From assembly GCA_934438135.1 (NCBI GenBank), contig CAKSBP010000037.1, forward strand, positions 1 to 29,624: a stretch of DNA of 29,624 bases, given 5' to 3'. How positions within the stretch are numbered: position 1 is the stretch's first letter; every line of letters begins with the position of its first letter. This document shows positions 21,824-29,624 of this stretch, in pieces. The translations under genes and the position numbers were made by a program. The notes below the pieces were generated by a model, which had not been told where the DNA came from, did no database searches, and saw only the letters and a list, made by a program, of their open reading frames with translations. The stretch comes from an uncultured Clostridium sp. GTDB lineage: Bacteria; Bacillota; Clostridia; Lachnospirales; Lachnospiraceae.

Positions 21824-23098
21824 TCACCTAATATTAAACAGTTCATTCACCAGCAGCCAGTTCACCCGAAACGGCTTCATCACTGTCCAGTACCCGACAC
21901 CATCAAATCCATACTCCGGCACCAGCCGAAGTCTTGCATTAATGCTCCTTGCATCTTCAAACCACACCTCATGCTCCACGCCATCTCGTGTGTACGTAAA
22001 ATACGGTGCCTGAGACGTTTCATTATATTGAATCACTGCACCGTTTTCCCTGGCAATCGACAATGCCTGCACATTTCCTATCGTCTCTGCTTTAGATACG
22101 CCTTTCTCATAAGGAAGCGGCCAGTCATATCCATAATTTGACATTCCTATTCGGATTTTTGCTGGGTCAATTCTTGAGACTGCATAGTCAAGAACTTCCC
22201 GCACCTTATTAATCGGAGACACTGCCATCGCTGGCCCCCAGGTATACCCCCATTCATACGTCATAACCAGCACATAATCTGCTGCTTCCCCTAATGCAGC
22301 ATAATCAACTCCTTGATACAAAAGTCCCTGCTGCTCATCCGAAATTTTTGGTGCCAGACATACAGTGACCGTAACACCTATTTCATTCATTCTGCTTCTT
22401 ATTTTCCTGACAAAACTAATATACGCATCCCTGTCTTCCGCCAATACATATTCAAAATCAATATTAACACCGCCGTATTTCTTCTCCTGCACCATCTGCG
22501 TCAGATTATTTATAAGATTTTCCTGTACCGTCTCATCATTTACAAGAACGCTAACCAGCTCATTGCTGAAATTCCCAAGTTCTCCAAAAGGTGTCAATAC
22601 CAGAACCGGTTTTACTCCATATTGAAATGCCCCCGCCAAAAGTGCGGCATCGTCAATTGGAATCAGCTCTCCTGCCGTGGTAAATCCATAAGAAAAACAG
22701 GAAAGCTCACTTAGATAAGCAAGCACTTCCCGAAACACGTCTGTTAGAATATATGGATATGCAAAACCATCCACTGTCATAGTTCCGAGTTTTTCTTCAC
22801 TTTGATAGCGGATTATGAGCTGCTCTCCGGCATTTAGAACTTCATCCACCAATACAACCGGATTATTCCTCGCCAATGTCATTACATTGGTTCCATATTT
22901 CTGAGCAATTGACTCTAATGTCTCCCCTTCCATAACCGTATATACTTCTTCTGGAACTAACACTAAAAGGGACTGTCCTTCTACCAGTCCCCCGACCATC
23001 GAAACCTGATTATCAAAACTCAGCCGATTGGCATTGACACCATAGGTCTGTGCAATTGAATCTATTGTTTCACCATTTTGAACAACATGTATTACCAT
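21824..23098 (-). CDS. LysM-LysM-GH18 spore cortex glycosidase (YaaH/SleL type)
   Basis: The 424-residue protein has two LysM peptidoglycan-binding repeats (1-48: HVVQNGETIDSIAQTYG...; 52-97: YTVMEGETLESIAQKYG...) followed by a glycoside hydrolase 18 domain (about 105-424). The catalytic motif reads GGVNIDFEYV with proton-donor Glu216 and the upstream Asp. This is the layout of YaaH/SleL cortical fragment lytic enzymes of spore germination; lack of a signal peptide fits a spore-deposited protein. The start is ATG 23096-23098 after TTGGAG, since LysM begins immediately; an in-frame ATG at 23152 would overlap the upstream gene. It implies an endospore-forming host, though YaaH-like genes also occur in non-sporulating relatives. 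Confidence 0.88.
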   Translation of the reverse strand: MVIHVVQNGETIDSIAQTYGVNANRLSFDNQVSMVGGLVEGQSLLVLVPEEVYTVMEGETLESIAQKYGTNVMTLARNNPVVLVDEVLNAGEQLIIRYQSEEKLGTMTVDGFAYPYILTDVFREVLAYLSELSCFSYGFTTAGELIPIDDAALLAGAFQYGVKPVLVLTPFGELGNFSNELVSVLVNDETVQENLINNLTQMVQEKKYGGVNIDFEYVLAEDRDAYISFVRKIRSRMNEIGVTVTVCLAPKISDEQQGLLYQGVDYAALGEAADYVLVMTYEWGYTWGPAMAVSPINKVREVLDYAVSRIDPAKIRIGMSNYGYDWPLPYEKGVSKAETIGNVQALSIARENGAVIQYNETSQAPYFTYTRDGVEHEVWFEDARSINARLRLVPEYGFDGVGYWTVMKPFRVNWLLVNELFNIR

Positions 23099-23129
23099 GA
23101 AAAACTCCAATTCATTTCTTTCTATCATA

Positions 23130-23897
23130 TTATGCATACTGAAATTTTTCATTCCTAGCCTCAGTTAACATTGGACAAACAAAAAGCTTCCAGTTCCGTT
23201 CCTCATCATAAATATAAATCTCCCGTGGATTCTGCGGATCTACCCGAAAAATAATCCGCTTTCCAGCATAACAGTCTGGCACCTTATACTCCTGATTTAA
23301 AATGGTGACAATCCCATGAGAGCTCACCAGCCTCTCTGTTTTCACCAGGAAACTATGCCAATAAGCATTTTTATCCAAAAATGCCTGCATTGCCCACTGT
23401 TTTTTATAAGCCAGCCTCGGGAAATCTTCTCGTCCCAGCCGGTAATCATTCCATTTCTTTCGGCTCTCTCCCGCAATTACGATGTTTTTATGAATGCTGT
23501 TCTGTGGAGGTATCCGATTCTGCATAACCTGAAAATATCGAATAAGCCGACGCCAGCCATTTTGTTCTCTCACTCCAAGATCCTCTGGTGTAAGAAAAGC
23601 AATTCCATAATCATGCGACAGAAATTCTAATCCAGCACGATACTTTTCCTCACATACAAGATAATAAGGCAGCCCAAACTCCTCCAACACCTGCTTTAAA
23701 ACGCTGCACCTGCAATGCTTACTGATTAAATAATGATATTTTATGTAAAATATATACTTACTTCTAACATCATACACAATAACAAGATATGTTTTCCTTC
23801 TTCTTTCTTCCGTACAAACTTCAGTTCCTTCCATAATAAAAAATCCCCAGATATCATTTGTATTTTCAGCTATAACACAATTCATATTTTTCGTCAT
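23130..23897 (-). CDS. Degenerate DDE transposase-like protein (rve core plus C-terminal barrel)
   Basis: A 255-residue protein resembling the catalytic core and C-terminal beta-barrel of Mu/IS-type integrases that accompany DUF6431 proteins. Seen: NDIWGFFIMEG (14-24), where active relatives have W-x-x-D; RKTYLVIVYDVRSKYI (34-49), like the I-D-D-x-S-R strand; GLPYYLVCEEK (75-85), where the second Asp should stand; and EQNGWRRLIRYF (111-122), where the final Glu is expected in G-x-x-E-R. The ending YKVPDCYAGKRIIFRVDPQNPREIYIYDEE is a good C-terminal barrel. All three catalytic positions look lost and the usual N-terminal helix-turn-helix is absent. The start is ATG 23895-23897 after GGAGGG; 23909 is an alternative. 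It may be a decaying or a repurposed transposase. Confidence 0.65.
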   Translation of the reverse strand: MTKNMNCVIAENTNDIWGFFIMEGTEVCTEERRRKTYLVIVYDVRSKYIFYIKYHYLISKHCRCSVLKQVLEEFGLPYYLVCEEKYRAGLEFLSHDYGIAFLTPEDLGVREQNGWRRLIRYFQVMQNRIPPQNSIHKNIVIAGESRKKWNDYRLGREDFPRLAYKKQWAMQAFLDKNAYWHSFLVKTERLVSSHGIVTILNQEYKVPDCYAGKRIIFRVDPQNPREIYIYDEERNWKLFVCPMLTEARNEKFQYA

Positions 23898-23979
23898 TTT
23901 TCCCTCCATGCTTGCTTGTAATATATCTAAATGTATCAGAAAAATAACTTTTTATCCATGATAACATTCTGTGGGGCAT

Positions 23980-24516
23980 TTAAGAAAAACCACTGATAAA
24001 TGCGGTATTTTTTGGATTTGACACTGAAATTTCTGCCAACATCCGGATAACAAATTGTTTTTGAAAAGGAACGCAATTTGTCTTAGACATACTCCTTGAC
24101 ATATAAATAGAAAATTCGACATCTTCATGCAGACATCTTTGAATAGACTTAAGAATCAAATAAATAGAGCGAGAGGTGATTTCCATATGCTCCTGACAAA
24201 ATAATACACTCTTTTTATAAGTGGATATCATCCGAAGGAGGTGAATTAAAAAAGAAAGTCCGTAAACACGGTTTGGTATTACATCGTATGGAAGTATGGC
24301 ATGTGTATGATGGCATCCCTGGCAGAAAAGGCGCTGTACCTGCTGTCTTTTCTCTCGTATTTTTCCATCCCAGTAAACCACATTTCTTTCATAGCATCCA
24401 TGCCGCCAGAAGCGGCATGTTTTCCCACATTCTGGACAGCGTCCAAAGAAAGTTCCTGTTCTCATTTTTATATTTGTTTCATAATTCGATAGACTGGTAT
24501 TTAAATCAATCAGCAA
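23980..24516 (-). CDS. DUF6431-like zinc-ribbon protein of an IS-type element
   Basis: A 178-residue protein with CPEC (27-30) and CQGC (65-68) forming a zinc ribbon, joined by an aromatic and basic stretch (RFWRHGCYERNVVYWDGK), then HAILPYDVIPNRVYGLSFLIHLLRM, the typical continuation of DUF6431 domains, and a helical tail. Such proteins occur next to IS transposases and are thought to help DNA recognition. The tail (from about residue 150) may be frame-altered because it no longer resembles an ordered domain. The start is uncertain: TTG 24514-24516 has AAAGGCG 11 bases upstream; ATG at residue 18 is the alternative. It follows the AEC gene by 17 bp. Confidence 0.68.
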   Translation of the reverse strand: MLIDLNTSLSNYETNIKMRTGTFFGRCPECGKTCRFWRHGCYERNVVYWDGKIREKRQQVQRLFCQGCHHTHAILPYDVIPNRVYGLSFLIHLLRMISTYKKSVLFCQEHMEITSRSIYLILKSIQRCLHEDVEFSIYMSRSMSKTNCVPFQKQFVIRMLAEISVSNPKNTAFISGFS

Positions 24517-24533
24517 CCACTATCATCGCCTTT

Positions 24534-25550
24534 CTATAACATGCCAATACTTCGAAGAACTACAACACATAAAAAGATGGTAAATACGGAACAAATGCTT
24601 GTCCATACCACAAGCTGGCCTGCCAGTTCCTCATCTGCTCCCATTTCCCCAGCCATAATCGCACTGGAAACTGCCACTGGTGTTCCAAACAGGGCAACGA
24701 AGGCAGGATATTCCGTACTGGTAAAGTTAAAAATTTCCGCATAGCTTAAAAACACTGCTGCTGATAGTGCCAGTACCGGTGCCAGAATAACACGCCATAC
24801 AGTTCCCACTGCAATATATTTTGCCAAAGGTTTTACCACAGAAACATGGAATTTTCCTCCCAGAACAATCAGAGCCAAAGGTGAAGCAATTGTTCCGACG
24901 TCTTTTATAGCAGAATACAAAAATGGAAGATTGTCTTTTAAAGTAAAGATATATGTATTTGTATCTGCATCAAAAGGAACAAAACTTCGAATAACCAAAC
25001 AGCAAAATCCTAATAAAACACCTAAAATTAAAGGATTGGTTCGGATTTTCCGGAAGACTTCCGAAACAGAAATTTTATTCCCATTACTATCTATCTCAAA
25101 AATAGTAAGAGAAATAACTGCCAGCACATTAAATATCGGAATTGTAAATGCCGACAAAATTGAAGCAATTGCTACCGCACTTTCTCCTCCAAGGGATTTT
25201 GCCAGAGGAATTCCAATAATCGCAAAATTTGATCGGAAAACGCACTGTAAAATTACTCCCTTTTTCTTCGGATCCTTTGTACAAAAATGAACCGTAATCA
25301 GACCGCAGCAAAACAGAAAAAAGGTCATCACGCAGGCAAACAGCACAACAGACCAGTTAATTGCTCTCAGGCTTTCCACAGAATACACATTGTAAAACAG
25401 CAGAGCTGGCAGGGCAGCCCGGAATACAAATGTATTTCCATATTGTAAAAAAGAATCATCATATAAATTCTTCTGACGTAATATGTATCCCAGTAAAATA
25501 AGTAAAATAATCGGCAGTACCGCATTTAGTGCAAATAAAAAAGTATCCAT
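24534..25550 (-). CDS. AEC (auxin efflux carrier) family transporter
   Basis: A 338-residue inner-membrane protein with about ten hydrophobic segments and the AEC family features: an N-terminal LPIILLILLGYILRQKNLYDD, FRAALPALLF after it, and the late FGTPVAVSSAIMAGEMGADEELAGQLVVWTSICS, typical of bacterial MdcF/YwkB-like members. These carry organic acids such as malate or malonate, or amino acids; the substrate cannot be told here. The start is ATG 25548-25550 with GGAG ten bases upstream. It has a strong promoter of its own and is separate from the phosphate operon, although it runs in the same direction. Confidence 0.85.
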   Translation of the reverse strand: MDTFLFALNAVLPIILLILLGYILRQKNLYDDSFLQYGNTFVFRAALPALLFYNVYSVESLRAINWSVVLFACVMTFFLFCCGLITVHFCTKDPKKKGVILQCVFRSNFAIIGIPLAKSLGGESAVAIASILSAFTIPIFNVLAVISLTIFEIDSNGNKISVSEVFRKIRTNPLILGVLLGFCCLVIRSFVPFDADTNTYIFTLKDNLPFLYSAIKDVGTIASPLALIVLGGKFHVSVVKPLAKYIAVGTVWRVILAPVLALSAAVFLSYAEIFNFTSTEYPAFVALFGTPVAVSSAIMAGEMGADEELAGQLVVWTSICSVFTIFLCVVVLRSIGML

Positions 25551-25587
25551 TCACGTTCAGCTCCATTCTGTTTTCTAAAACAAATTA

Positions 25588-25616
25588 AGAATACAAAATG
25601 TGAGCTTACTTGTCAA
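25588..25616 (-). promoter_or_regulatory. Sigma-A promoter of the AEC transporter gene
   Basis: TTGACA (25611-25616), a 17-bp spacer and TATTCT (25588-25593) on the minus strand. It begins nine bases after the histidine kinase stop, in a gap without a recognisable terminator, so some read-through from the phosphate operon is also possible. Confidence 0.8.
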
Positions 25617-25624
25617 TGGATGTT

Positions 25625-26956
25625 CTATTTGGCCCCCTGCATGGTTACCGTTATCGTTGTTCCTTGATTTACATCACTATCAATATCAATAATACCTTCA
25701 TGATATTCCACCACATGTTTTACAATAGCAAGTCCAAGACCAGTTCCGCCAATCTGCTTGGAATGACTCTTATCCACCCTGTAAAACCGTTCAAAAATCC
25801 GGTTTTGACAGTCCTTTGGAATTCCAATTCCATTATCACTTACTCGAATCACTACCTTATCCCCCTGCTGATGAATGCTTAATTTTACATATCCACCAGG
25901 ATGGTTATATTTAATGGCATTTTCACATAAATTATAAAGAAGTTCTTCCATCATAATCTCAACTGCGAGAAATTTTACCTGTTCCACATCCATCTCAAAG
26001 CTTACCCTGTATTTATCCGTTACCGGAATCAAGGATTCCCTGACATGGTCTGCCACAGTATCTAACCGGATTAATTCCCGTTCAATTCCTACACGCTTCT
26101 CATCCAGCCTGGAAAGTTTAATAATATCATTGACTAAATTAATGAGCCGCTGCGATTCTTTATAAATTTTCTCCGCAAATAATTCCACATCTTCACTTTT
26201 TACCATGCCGTTTCGAAGAAGATCTGCATAACCAGATATGGACGTAATCGGCGTTTTTAACTCATGGGAAACGTTTGCAGAAAATTCCCGCCGTAGTTTT
26301 TCATTTTTCTTCCGCTCATCATTGTATTTACTAATACGCCGTAGAAGCGGATTAAATTCCTTATATTCAAAGTTCGTCTCTGGATTATGAATATCAATAT
26401 TGTTAATCGGCTTAATAATCGCATTCGACATTTTCCACGCCATTGTCAGAGAAAATATCATCATCAGCACAAATGCAAACAAAAGCACTGGCACCACATT
26501 TTTAAATGCCCAGAACTTATTCCGGATAATATAGGCAAGACGTAGGATTTCACCAGAAGAAAGCCGGACTGCGTAATAGTATGTCTGGCTTTTCGATGTT
26601 TTTGAATAGCGGACATCAAAAAAAACTCCATTCTCTGCAGCCCCGGATATTTCTGGTCTTCCTAAATGGTTTCCCATATGTTCAACATCTTTCTGGGTAT
26701 CATAAAGTACCGTTCCATCTTTTGCCACAATCGTAATTCTGGATTTATTTTTACTGGCAATGGATTTTACATACTGTTCTATGACATTTGCCTCGATATG
26801 AGGAAGTGCCATGGAAATGTCTTCAGCCTCACTTGCCATCTGACGTTTTATCTGCTCTTTGCTGTAATCCCAGAACAGATACATCATAAGAACAGAACTC
26901 AACACAAGCATAATGCATGCCAGTGCACACATATTTAAATAAATCCTTTTTCTCAT
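25625..26956 (-). CDS. phoR: PhoR-like sensor histidine kinase
   Basis: A 443-residue membrane kinase: transmembrane segment 1 (about 9-29), an extracytoplasmic PAS-like region (about 30-147), transmembrane segment 2 (about 153-173), HisKA with phospho-acceptor His231 in SANVSHELKTPITSI, and HATPase_c with the N box (ELLYNLCENAIKYN), the G1 box DNGIGIPK and the G2 box GGTGLGLAIVKHV. All catalytic motifs are intact. Its partner gene overlaps it by four bases (ATGA), and it lies in an operon with a phosphate transporter behind a Pho-box promoter, so phosphate sensing is the best assignment, although the sensed signal itself is not visible in sequence. Confidence 0.9.
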   Translation of the reverse strand: MRKRIYLNMCALACIMLVLSSVLMMYLFWDYSKEQIKRQMASEAEDISMALPHIEANVIEQYVKSIASKNKSRITIVAKDGTVLYDTQKDVEHMGNHLGRPEISGAAENGVFFDVRYSKTSKSQTYYYAVRLSSGEILRLAYIIRNKFWAFKNVVPVLLFAFVLMMIFSLTMAWKMSNAIIKPINNIDIHNPETNFEYKEFNPLLRRISKYNDERKKNEKLRREFSANVSHELKTPITSISGYADLLRNGMVKSEDVELFAEKIYKESQRLINLVNDIIKLSRLDEKRVGIERELIRLDTVADHVRESLIPVTDKYRVSFEMDVEQVKFLAVEIMMEELLYNLCENAIKYNHPGGYVKLSIHQQGDKVVIRVSDNGIGIPKDCQNRIFERFYRVDKSHSKQIGGTGLGLAIVKHVVEYHEGIIDIDSDVNQGTTITVTMQGAK

Positions 26957-27636
26957 ACAGGTTCTCCCAGCTTATAGCCAACTCCACGGATTGTCTTAAT
27001 CATTGTTCCACACTCACCAAGCTTCTGCCTGAGTGAACCAATATGGACGTCTACCGTACGGCTTTCTCCTTCATATCCTGTATTCCAGACCAAATCCAAA
27101 AGTTTCTCTCTGGTCATCACAAAATCTTTATTAATCATTAAGTAATAAAGCAGTTCATATTCTTTATACGTAAGAACCACATTCTGGCTGTTCACCAGTA
27201 CTGTATGTTTTTCATTATCAAGTTCAATCGGCCCTATATGAATAACGCTTACTTTTTCTGTTACATGGGTCCGTCTCATGACAGCCTTAATTCTGGAAAG
27301 CAGTTCCATAACACCAAATGGCTTGGTTACATAATCATCTGCTCCCAAATCCAGTCCCTTAATTTTGTCATACTCGCTGGACTTTGCTGTCAGCATGATG
27401 ACTGGAAGTTTTCTGGTTTCTGACGCAGCCTTGAGTTTTTTCAAAATGGAAATTCCATCTTCATCAGGAAGCATAATATCCAACAGAATCAAATCTGGCT
27501 TTTGTTCCGACAATCCCTTGTAAAAACTCTGTGCATTTTCAAATCCGACTGCATTATAGCTTGCTGACTGGAGTGTATAAATTACCAGTTCCCTGATGTT
27601 ATCATCATCTTCCACACAATAAATCGTCTGACTCAT
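26953..27636 (-). CDS. phoP: OmpR-family response regulator, PhoP/PhoB-like
   Basis: A 227-residue regulator with a receiver domain (acidic pocket VEDDD at 8-12, phospho-acceptor Asp53 in LLLDIMLPDEDG, conserved Thr and Lys in MLTAKSS and VTKPFG) and a C-terminal winged helix ending RTVDVHIGSLRQKLGE...IRGVGYKL. It likely activates the operon through the Pho boxes at 29401-29439. The start is ATG 27634-27636 behind GGTGGTG; a GTG at 27651 in frame is less likely. It lies 21 bp after the cotransporter gene and overlaps the kinase start by four bases. Another OmpR-type role is possible, but the context favours phosphate. Confidence 0.9.
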   Translation of the reverse strand: MSQTIYCVEDDDNIRELVIYTLQSASYNAVGFENAQSFYKGLSEQKPDLILLDIMLPDEDGISILKKLKAASETRKLPVIMLTAKSSEYDKIKGLDLGADDYVTKPFGVMELLSRIKAVMRRTHVTEKVSVIHIGPIELDNEKHTVLVNSQNVVLTYKEYELLYYLMINKDFVMTREKLLDLVWNTGYEGESRTVDVHIGSLRQKLGECGTMIKTIRGVGYKLGEPV

Positions 27637-27657
27637 TTTCTTCACCACCACTTTATA

Positions 27658-29313
27658 TTATAATTCATCCAGCACGTATCCTGCAACATTATCTGCATGA
27701 TCTGATATTCTTTCCAGATTACTCAGAATATCTAAAAATACCACACCTGATGTAGGCTTGCATAATTCATTTGCCAGACGCATCATATGCTTCTTCCTTA
27801 GTTCTTCCTCAATCTGATCCACCAGATTCTCATACCCTTTAGCTCTTTTAGCACTTTCTGCACTTAAATCCCTTCGGGAACGAATGGAATAAACAAAACT
27901 GTTTGTGACAATTTCCATGATTCCTTCCAGTTCCTTGTATGCCGGCTGGGAAAAATAAATATCATTTTCAATCATATATCTACATAATTCCGCCAGATTT
28001 TCTGAATGGTCTCCCATTCTTTCAAAATTACTGACAGTATAAAATAAATTGGTAATCGTTGTATGCTGTTCTTCTGTCAAAGACAGTGAACTGATTTTTA
28101 CCAGATAATCGGAAATAACATCAGTCATTTCATCAATGGACTTTTCCTTTTCAAACACTTCTTTTGCTTTTCTTCCATCTCTAGTAATAATGGCATCAAA
28201 TGCAAGTTTGGCTGTTTCATAGGCAACCTCTCCCATATGCACTACTTCGTAGCTGACCTCAGCTACTGCTACCGATGGAGATTCTAAAAGCCTTTTATCC
28301 AAATGGCGTACTGCAATCTGGACGTCATTATCTTCATTTTCCTGATCATGGCTTCCAACAATCCATCCAGACGTCTTCACCAGAACATTCATAAATGGAA
28401 AGAGCAGCAACGTACAGCTTACATTAAATATCGTATGAATCAAAGATACATCAATACTATTCACATAAACCCCTGCTAGGGATGGAACAAACTGAAATAC
28501 AATAAATATTGCAATTCCAAATACAAATGCTCCTGTCACATTAAACAGAAGATGAATCACAGCCGCCCTCTTTGCTGTCTTCTGCGTTCCTGCACTGGAT
28601 ATTAAAGCGGTCACACAGGTTCCAATATTCTGCCCCAATGTAATAAATACTGCAGCTTGGAAATTAACCAGTCTATTCACTGCCAATGCCTGTACAATTC
28701 CAACTGACACCGATGAACTCTGAAGCAGTGCAGTTATGATAATCCCTGTTATAATACAGATAAATGGATTGGAACCAAAAAATCTACTAACCTTCAAAAA
28801 TGGATCATATTGAGCATATATTCTTACGGCTGCATTCATAGTGCCAAATCCAATGAATAAAATACCAAAACCGAACATAATTTCACCAATCATTCGTTTT
28901 TTTTCCTGTTTGGAAATCAGCATAATAAAAGCACTGATACAAACAAAAATAGGCGCAATATATTGAGGACGGAAAAAGCTTCCCCACTGATTCATCGACA
29001 CAAGCCAACTGGTAATCGTGGTTCCGATATTGGCACCCATAATAACTCCAGTTGCCTGAAGCAGTGTCATAATTCCTGCATTTACAAAACCGACCACCAT
29101 AATGGTTGTGCCAGCACTGCTCTGGATAATGGCTGTAACAGCAGCACCTGCAAGTACTGCAAGAAGCTTGTTTTTCGTCAATACCCCAAGCATATTTTTC
29201 ATTCTGGCTCCGGCCGATTTCTGTAATCCCTCAGCCATAATATTAAGCCCATATATAAACATCCCAAGACCGCCTAAAAACGATATCATGGTCGTTACGT
29301 ACTCACTTTTCAT
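27658..29313 (-). CDS. nptA: Na+/phosphate cotransporter with PhoU-like C-terminus
   Basis: A 551-residue member of the Na/Pi-II (NptA/YjbB) family. The N-terminal half carries two inverted-repeat Na_Pi_cotrans domains, each with the signature QSS motif (QSSAGTT at about 64-70 and QSSSVSVGIVQ at about 198-208), and about nine hydrophobic segments. The C-terminal part (about 345-551) is a helical PhoU-like domain (ERMGDHSENLAEL, LSNLERISDHADNVAGY), fused as is common in bacteria. It moves phosphate with Na+ across the membrane; import or export is not settled for the family. The start is ATG 29311-29313 after GGAAAGGAAG. It is the first gene of the phosphate operon, 21 bp before the regulator gene. 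Confidence 0.92.
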   Translation of the reverse strand: MKSEYVTTMISFLGGLGMFIYGLNIMAEGLQKSAGARMKNMLGVLTKNKLLAVLAGAAVTAIIQSSAGTTIMVVGFVNAGIMTLLQATGVIMGANIGTTITSWLVSMNQWGSFFRPQYIAPIFVCISAFIMLISKQEKKRMIGEIMFGFGILFIGFGTMNAAVRIYAQYDPFLKVSRFFGSNPFICIITGIIITALLQSSSVSVGIVQALAVNRLVNFQAAVFITLGQNIGTCVTALISSAGTQKTAKRAAVIHLLFNVTGAFVFGIAIFIVFQFVPSLAGVYVNSIDVSLIHTIFNVSCTLLLFPFMNVLVKTSGWIVGSHDQENEDNDVQIAVRHLDKRLLESPSVAVAEVSYEVVHMGEVAYETAKLAFDAIITRDGRKAKEVFEKEKSIDEMTDVISDYLVKISSLSLTEEQHTTITNLFYTVSNFERMGDHSENLAELCRYMIENDIYFSQPAYKELEGIMEIVTNSFVYSIRSRRDLSAESAKRAKGYENLVDQIEEELRKKHMMRLANELCKPTSGVVFLDILSNLERISDHADNVAGYVLDEL

Positions 29314-29385
29314 GTACGGTCTTCCTTTCCAGTTTTATACTGCCCATAGCAGTATAGCCTTTGTTCCCTTTCACCTTATAGTAGA

Positions 29386-29439
29386 ATTATATAAATATGG
29401 TGTAAGACTTTTCAAAAAGTTTTGTAAAATGTTTGTAAA
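29386..29439 (-). promoter_or_regulatory. Pho-box promoter of the nptA-phoP-phoR operon
   Basis: Reading the minus strand, TTTACA, TTTACA, TTTTGA and CTTACA stand at 29434-29439, 29423-29428, 29412-29417 and 29401-29406, each exactly 11 bp apart. This is the arrangement of Firmicute PhoP boxes (TT(A/C/T)ACA direct repeats with about 5-bp gaps). A perfect TATAAT -10 box follows at 29386-29391, and no -35 consensus exists, as expected for an activated promoter. Autoregulation by the encoded response regulator is inferred. Confidence 0.75.
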
Positions 29440-29457
29440 GTTTGTATTAACGTAATG

Positions 29458-29480
29458 ATGCCGGAATTTCATTCCGGCAT
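29458..29480. terminator. 10-bp hairpin upstream of the phosphate operon
   Basis: ATGCCGGAAT and ATTCCGGCAT (29458-29467 with 29471-29480, loop TTC) form a perfect stem; A/T-rich runs follow weakly on both strands. It is probably the terminator of a gene beyond the window edge. It isolates the Pho-box region from read-through. Confidence 0.6.
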
Positions 29481-29624
29481 AAAATATTTTCACTATAACA
29501 TAATGTTTATATCGTGTCAACGAATCAAAGTCCTCTTCTAGAAGACATCTGATTCATTTATGATAAAGTCCTAATGTATCACTTTTGACTATGTCCAAAT
29601 AACAAATATGTAGTATGATAGTAT
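29481..29624. other. Intergenic end of the window
   Basis: No gene is seen. A 12-bp palindrome TCTTCTAGAAGA (29533-29544) lies between short arms GAATCA/TGATTC (29522-29527 with 29549-29554). The function is unknown; it may be chance. Confidence 0.35.

Larger units (their letters stand above)
23130..24516 (-). mobile_element. Remnant insertion element: DUF6431 gene plus transposase-like gene
   Basis: The two genes form the pair typical of an IS in Lachnospiraceae: a zinc-ribbon DUF6431 protein and a DDE transposase. No terminal inverted repeats or target duplication were found around the pair, and the transposase half is truncated and divergent, so it looks like an old, immobile copy. It is squeezed between the AEC transporter gene (17 bp away) and the GH18 gene (31 bp away). 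Confidence 0.55.

Noticed and set aside
22313..22714. Plus-strand open frame of 133 codons
   Set aside because: Antisense to the GH18 catalytic region, whose motifs are intact.
1..29624. CRISPR array, tRNA, rRNA or phage region
   Set aside because: No regularly spaced direct repeats, no cloverleaf or rRNA-like sequence and no phage structural genes were found on reading both strands.

Overview
The window reads as chromosomal DNA of a low-GC Firmicute of class Clostridia, most likely a Lachnospiraceae member. Support: AT-rich intergenic DNA, strong GGAGG-type ribosome binding sites, consensus sigma-A promoters, short stem plus U-run terminators, and Clostridia-type proteins (LysM-GH18 cortex-lytic-like enzyme, SEC-C protein, three TerD paralogues). 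Only one gene, the DMT transporter at 1830-2678, lies on the plus strand. The species assignment is inference; there is no rRNA or tRNA here.

Layout. 1-4522: NSS sodium symporter, divergent DMT/EamA transporter, tandem-GNAT acetyltransferase, and a TruA-like pseudouridine synthase whose catalytic Asp is Glu. 4523-6716: O-acetylhomoserine sulfhydrylase (metY) behind an elaborate leader: perfect consensus promoter, early terminator-like hairpin, and a 19-residue upstream ORF ending Met-Cys-Ser whose Met-Cys codons are complementary to the six bases just before the metY start codon. 6717-8581: zinc-dependent phospholipase C-like protein, an unknown 91-residue protein and a HAD phosphatase.

7805-19977 is the centrepiece: a Ter-type ('tellurium resistance') stress locus. 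Read in transcription order it encodes a CitE-like C-C bond lyase, a PRTase-TRSP protein, a StiP-like PRTase with a Pelota-like tail, a YceG-type protein, TelA, three TerD proteins, a PMCA-type Ca2+ ATPase and, past a 119-bp inverted-repeat element, the HAD phosphatase. This matches the Ter-associated module proposed in the literature to make a nucleoside-like metabolite, joined to calcium-binding TerD proteins and, unusually, a dedicated Ca2+ pump with no TerC gene. One promoter precedes the lyase and a second, stronger one precedes yceG, so the synthetic half and the TerD/TelA half can be expressed separately.

19978-24516: a run of hairpins, a Rho_N-like/SEC-C protein, a decayed nspC fragment, a LysM-GH18 spore-type glycosidase, and a DUF6431-plus-transposase pair in which the transposase-like protein has lost its catalytic residues but keeps an open frame. 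24534-29624: an AEC family carrier, then a phosphate operon (Na/Pi cotransporter, PhoP/PhoB-like regulator, PhoR-like kinase) preceded by four Pho-box-like hexamers at exact 11-bp spacing.
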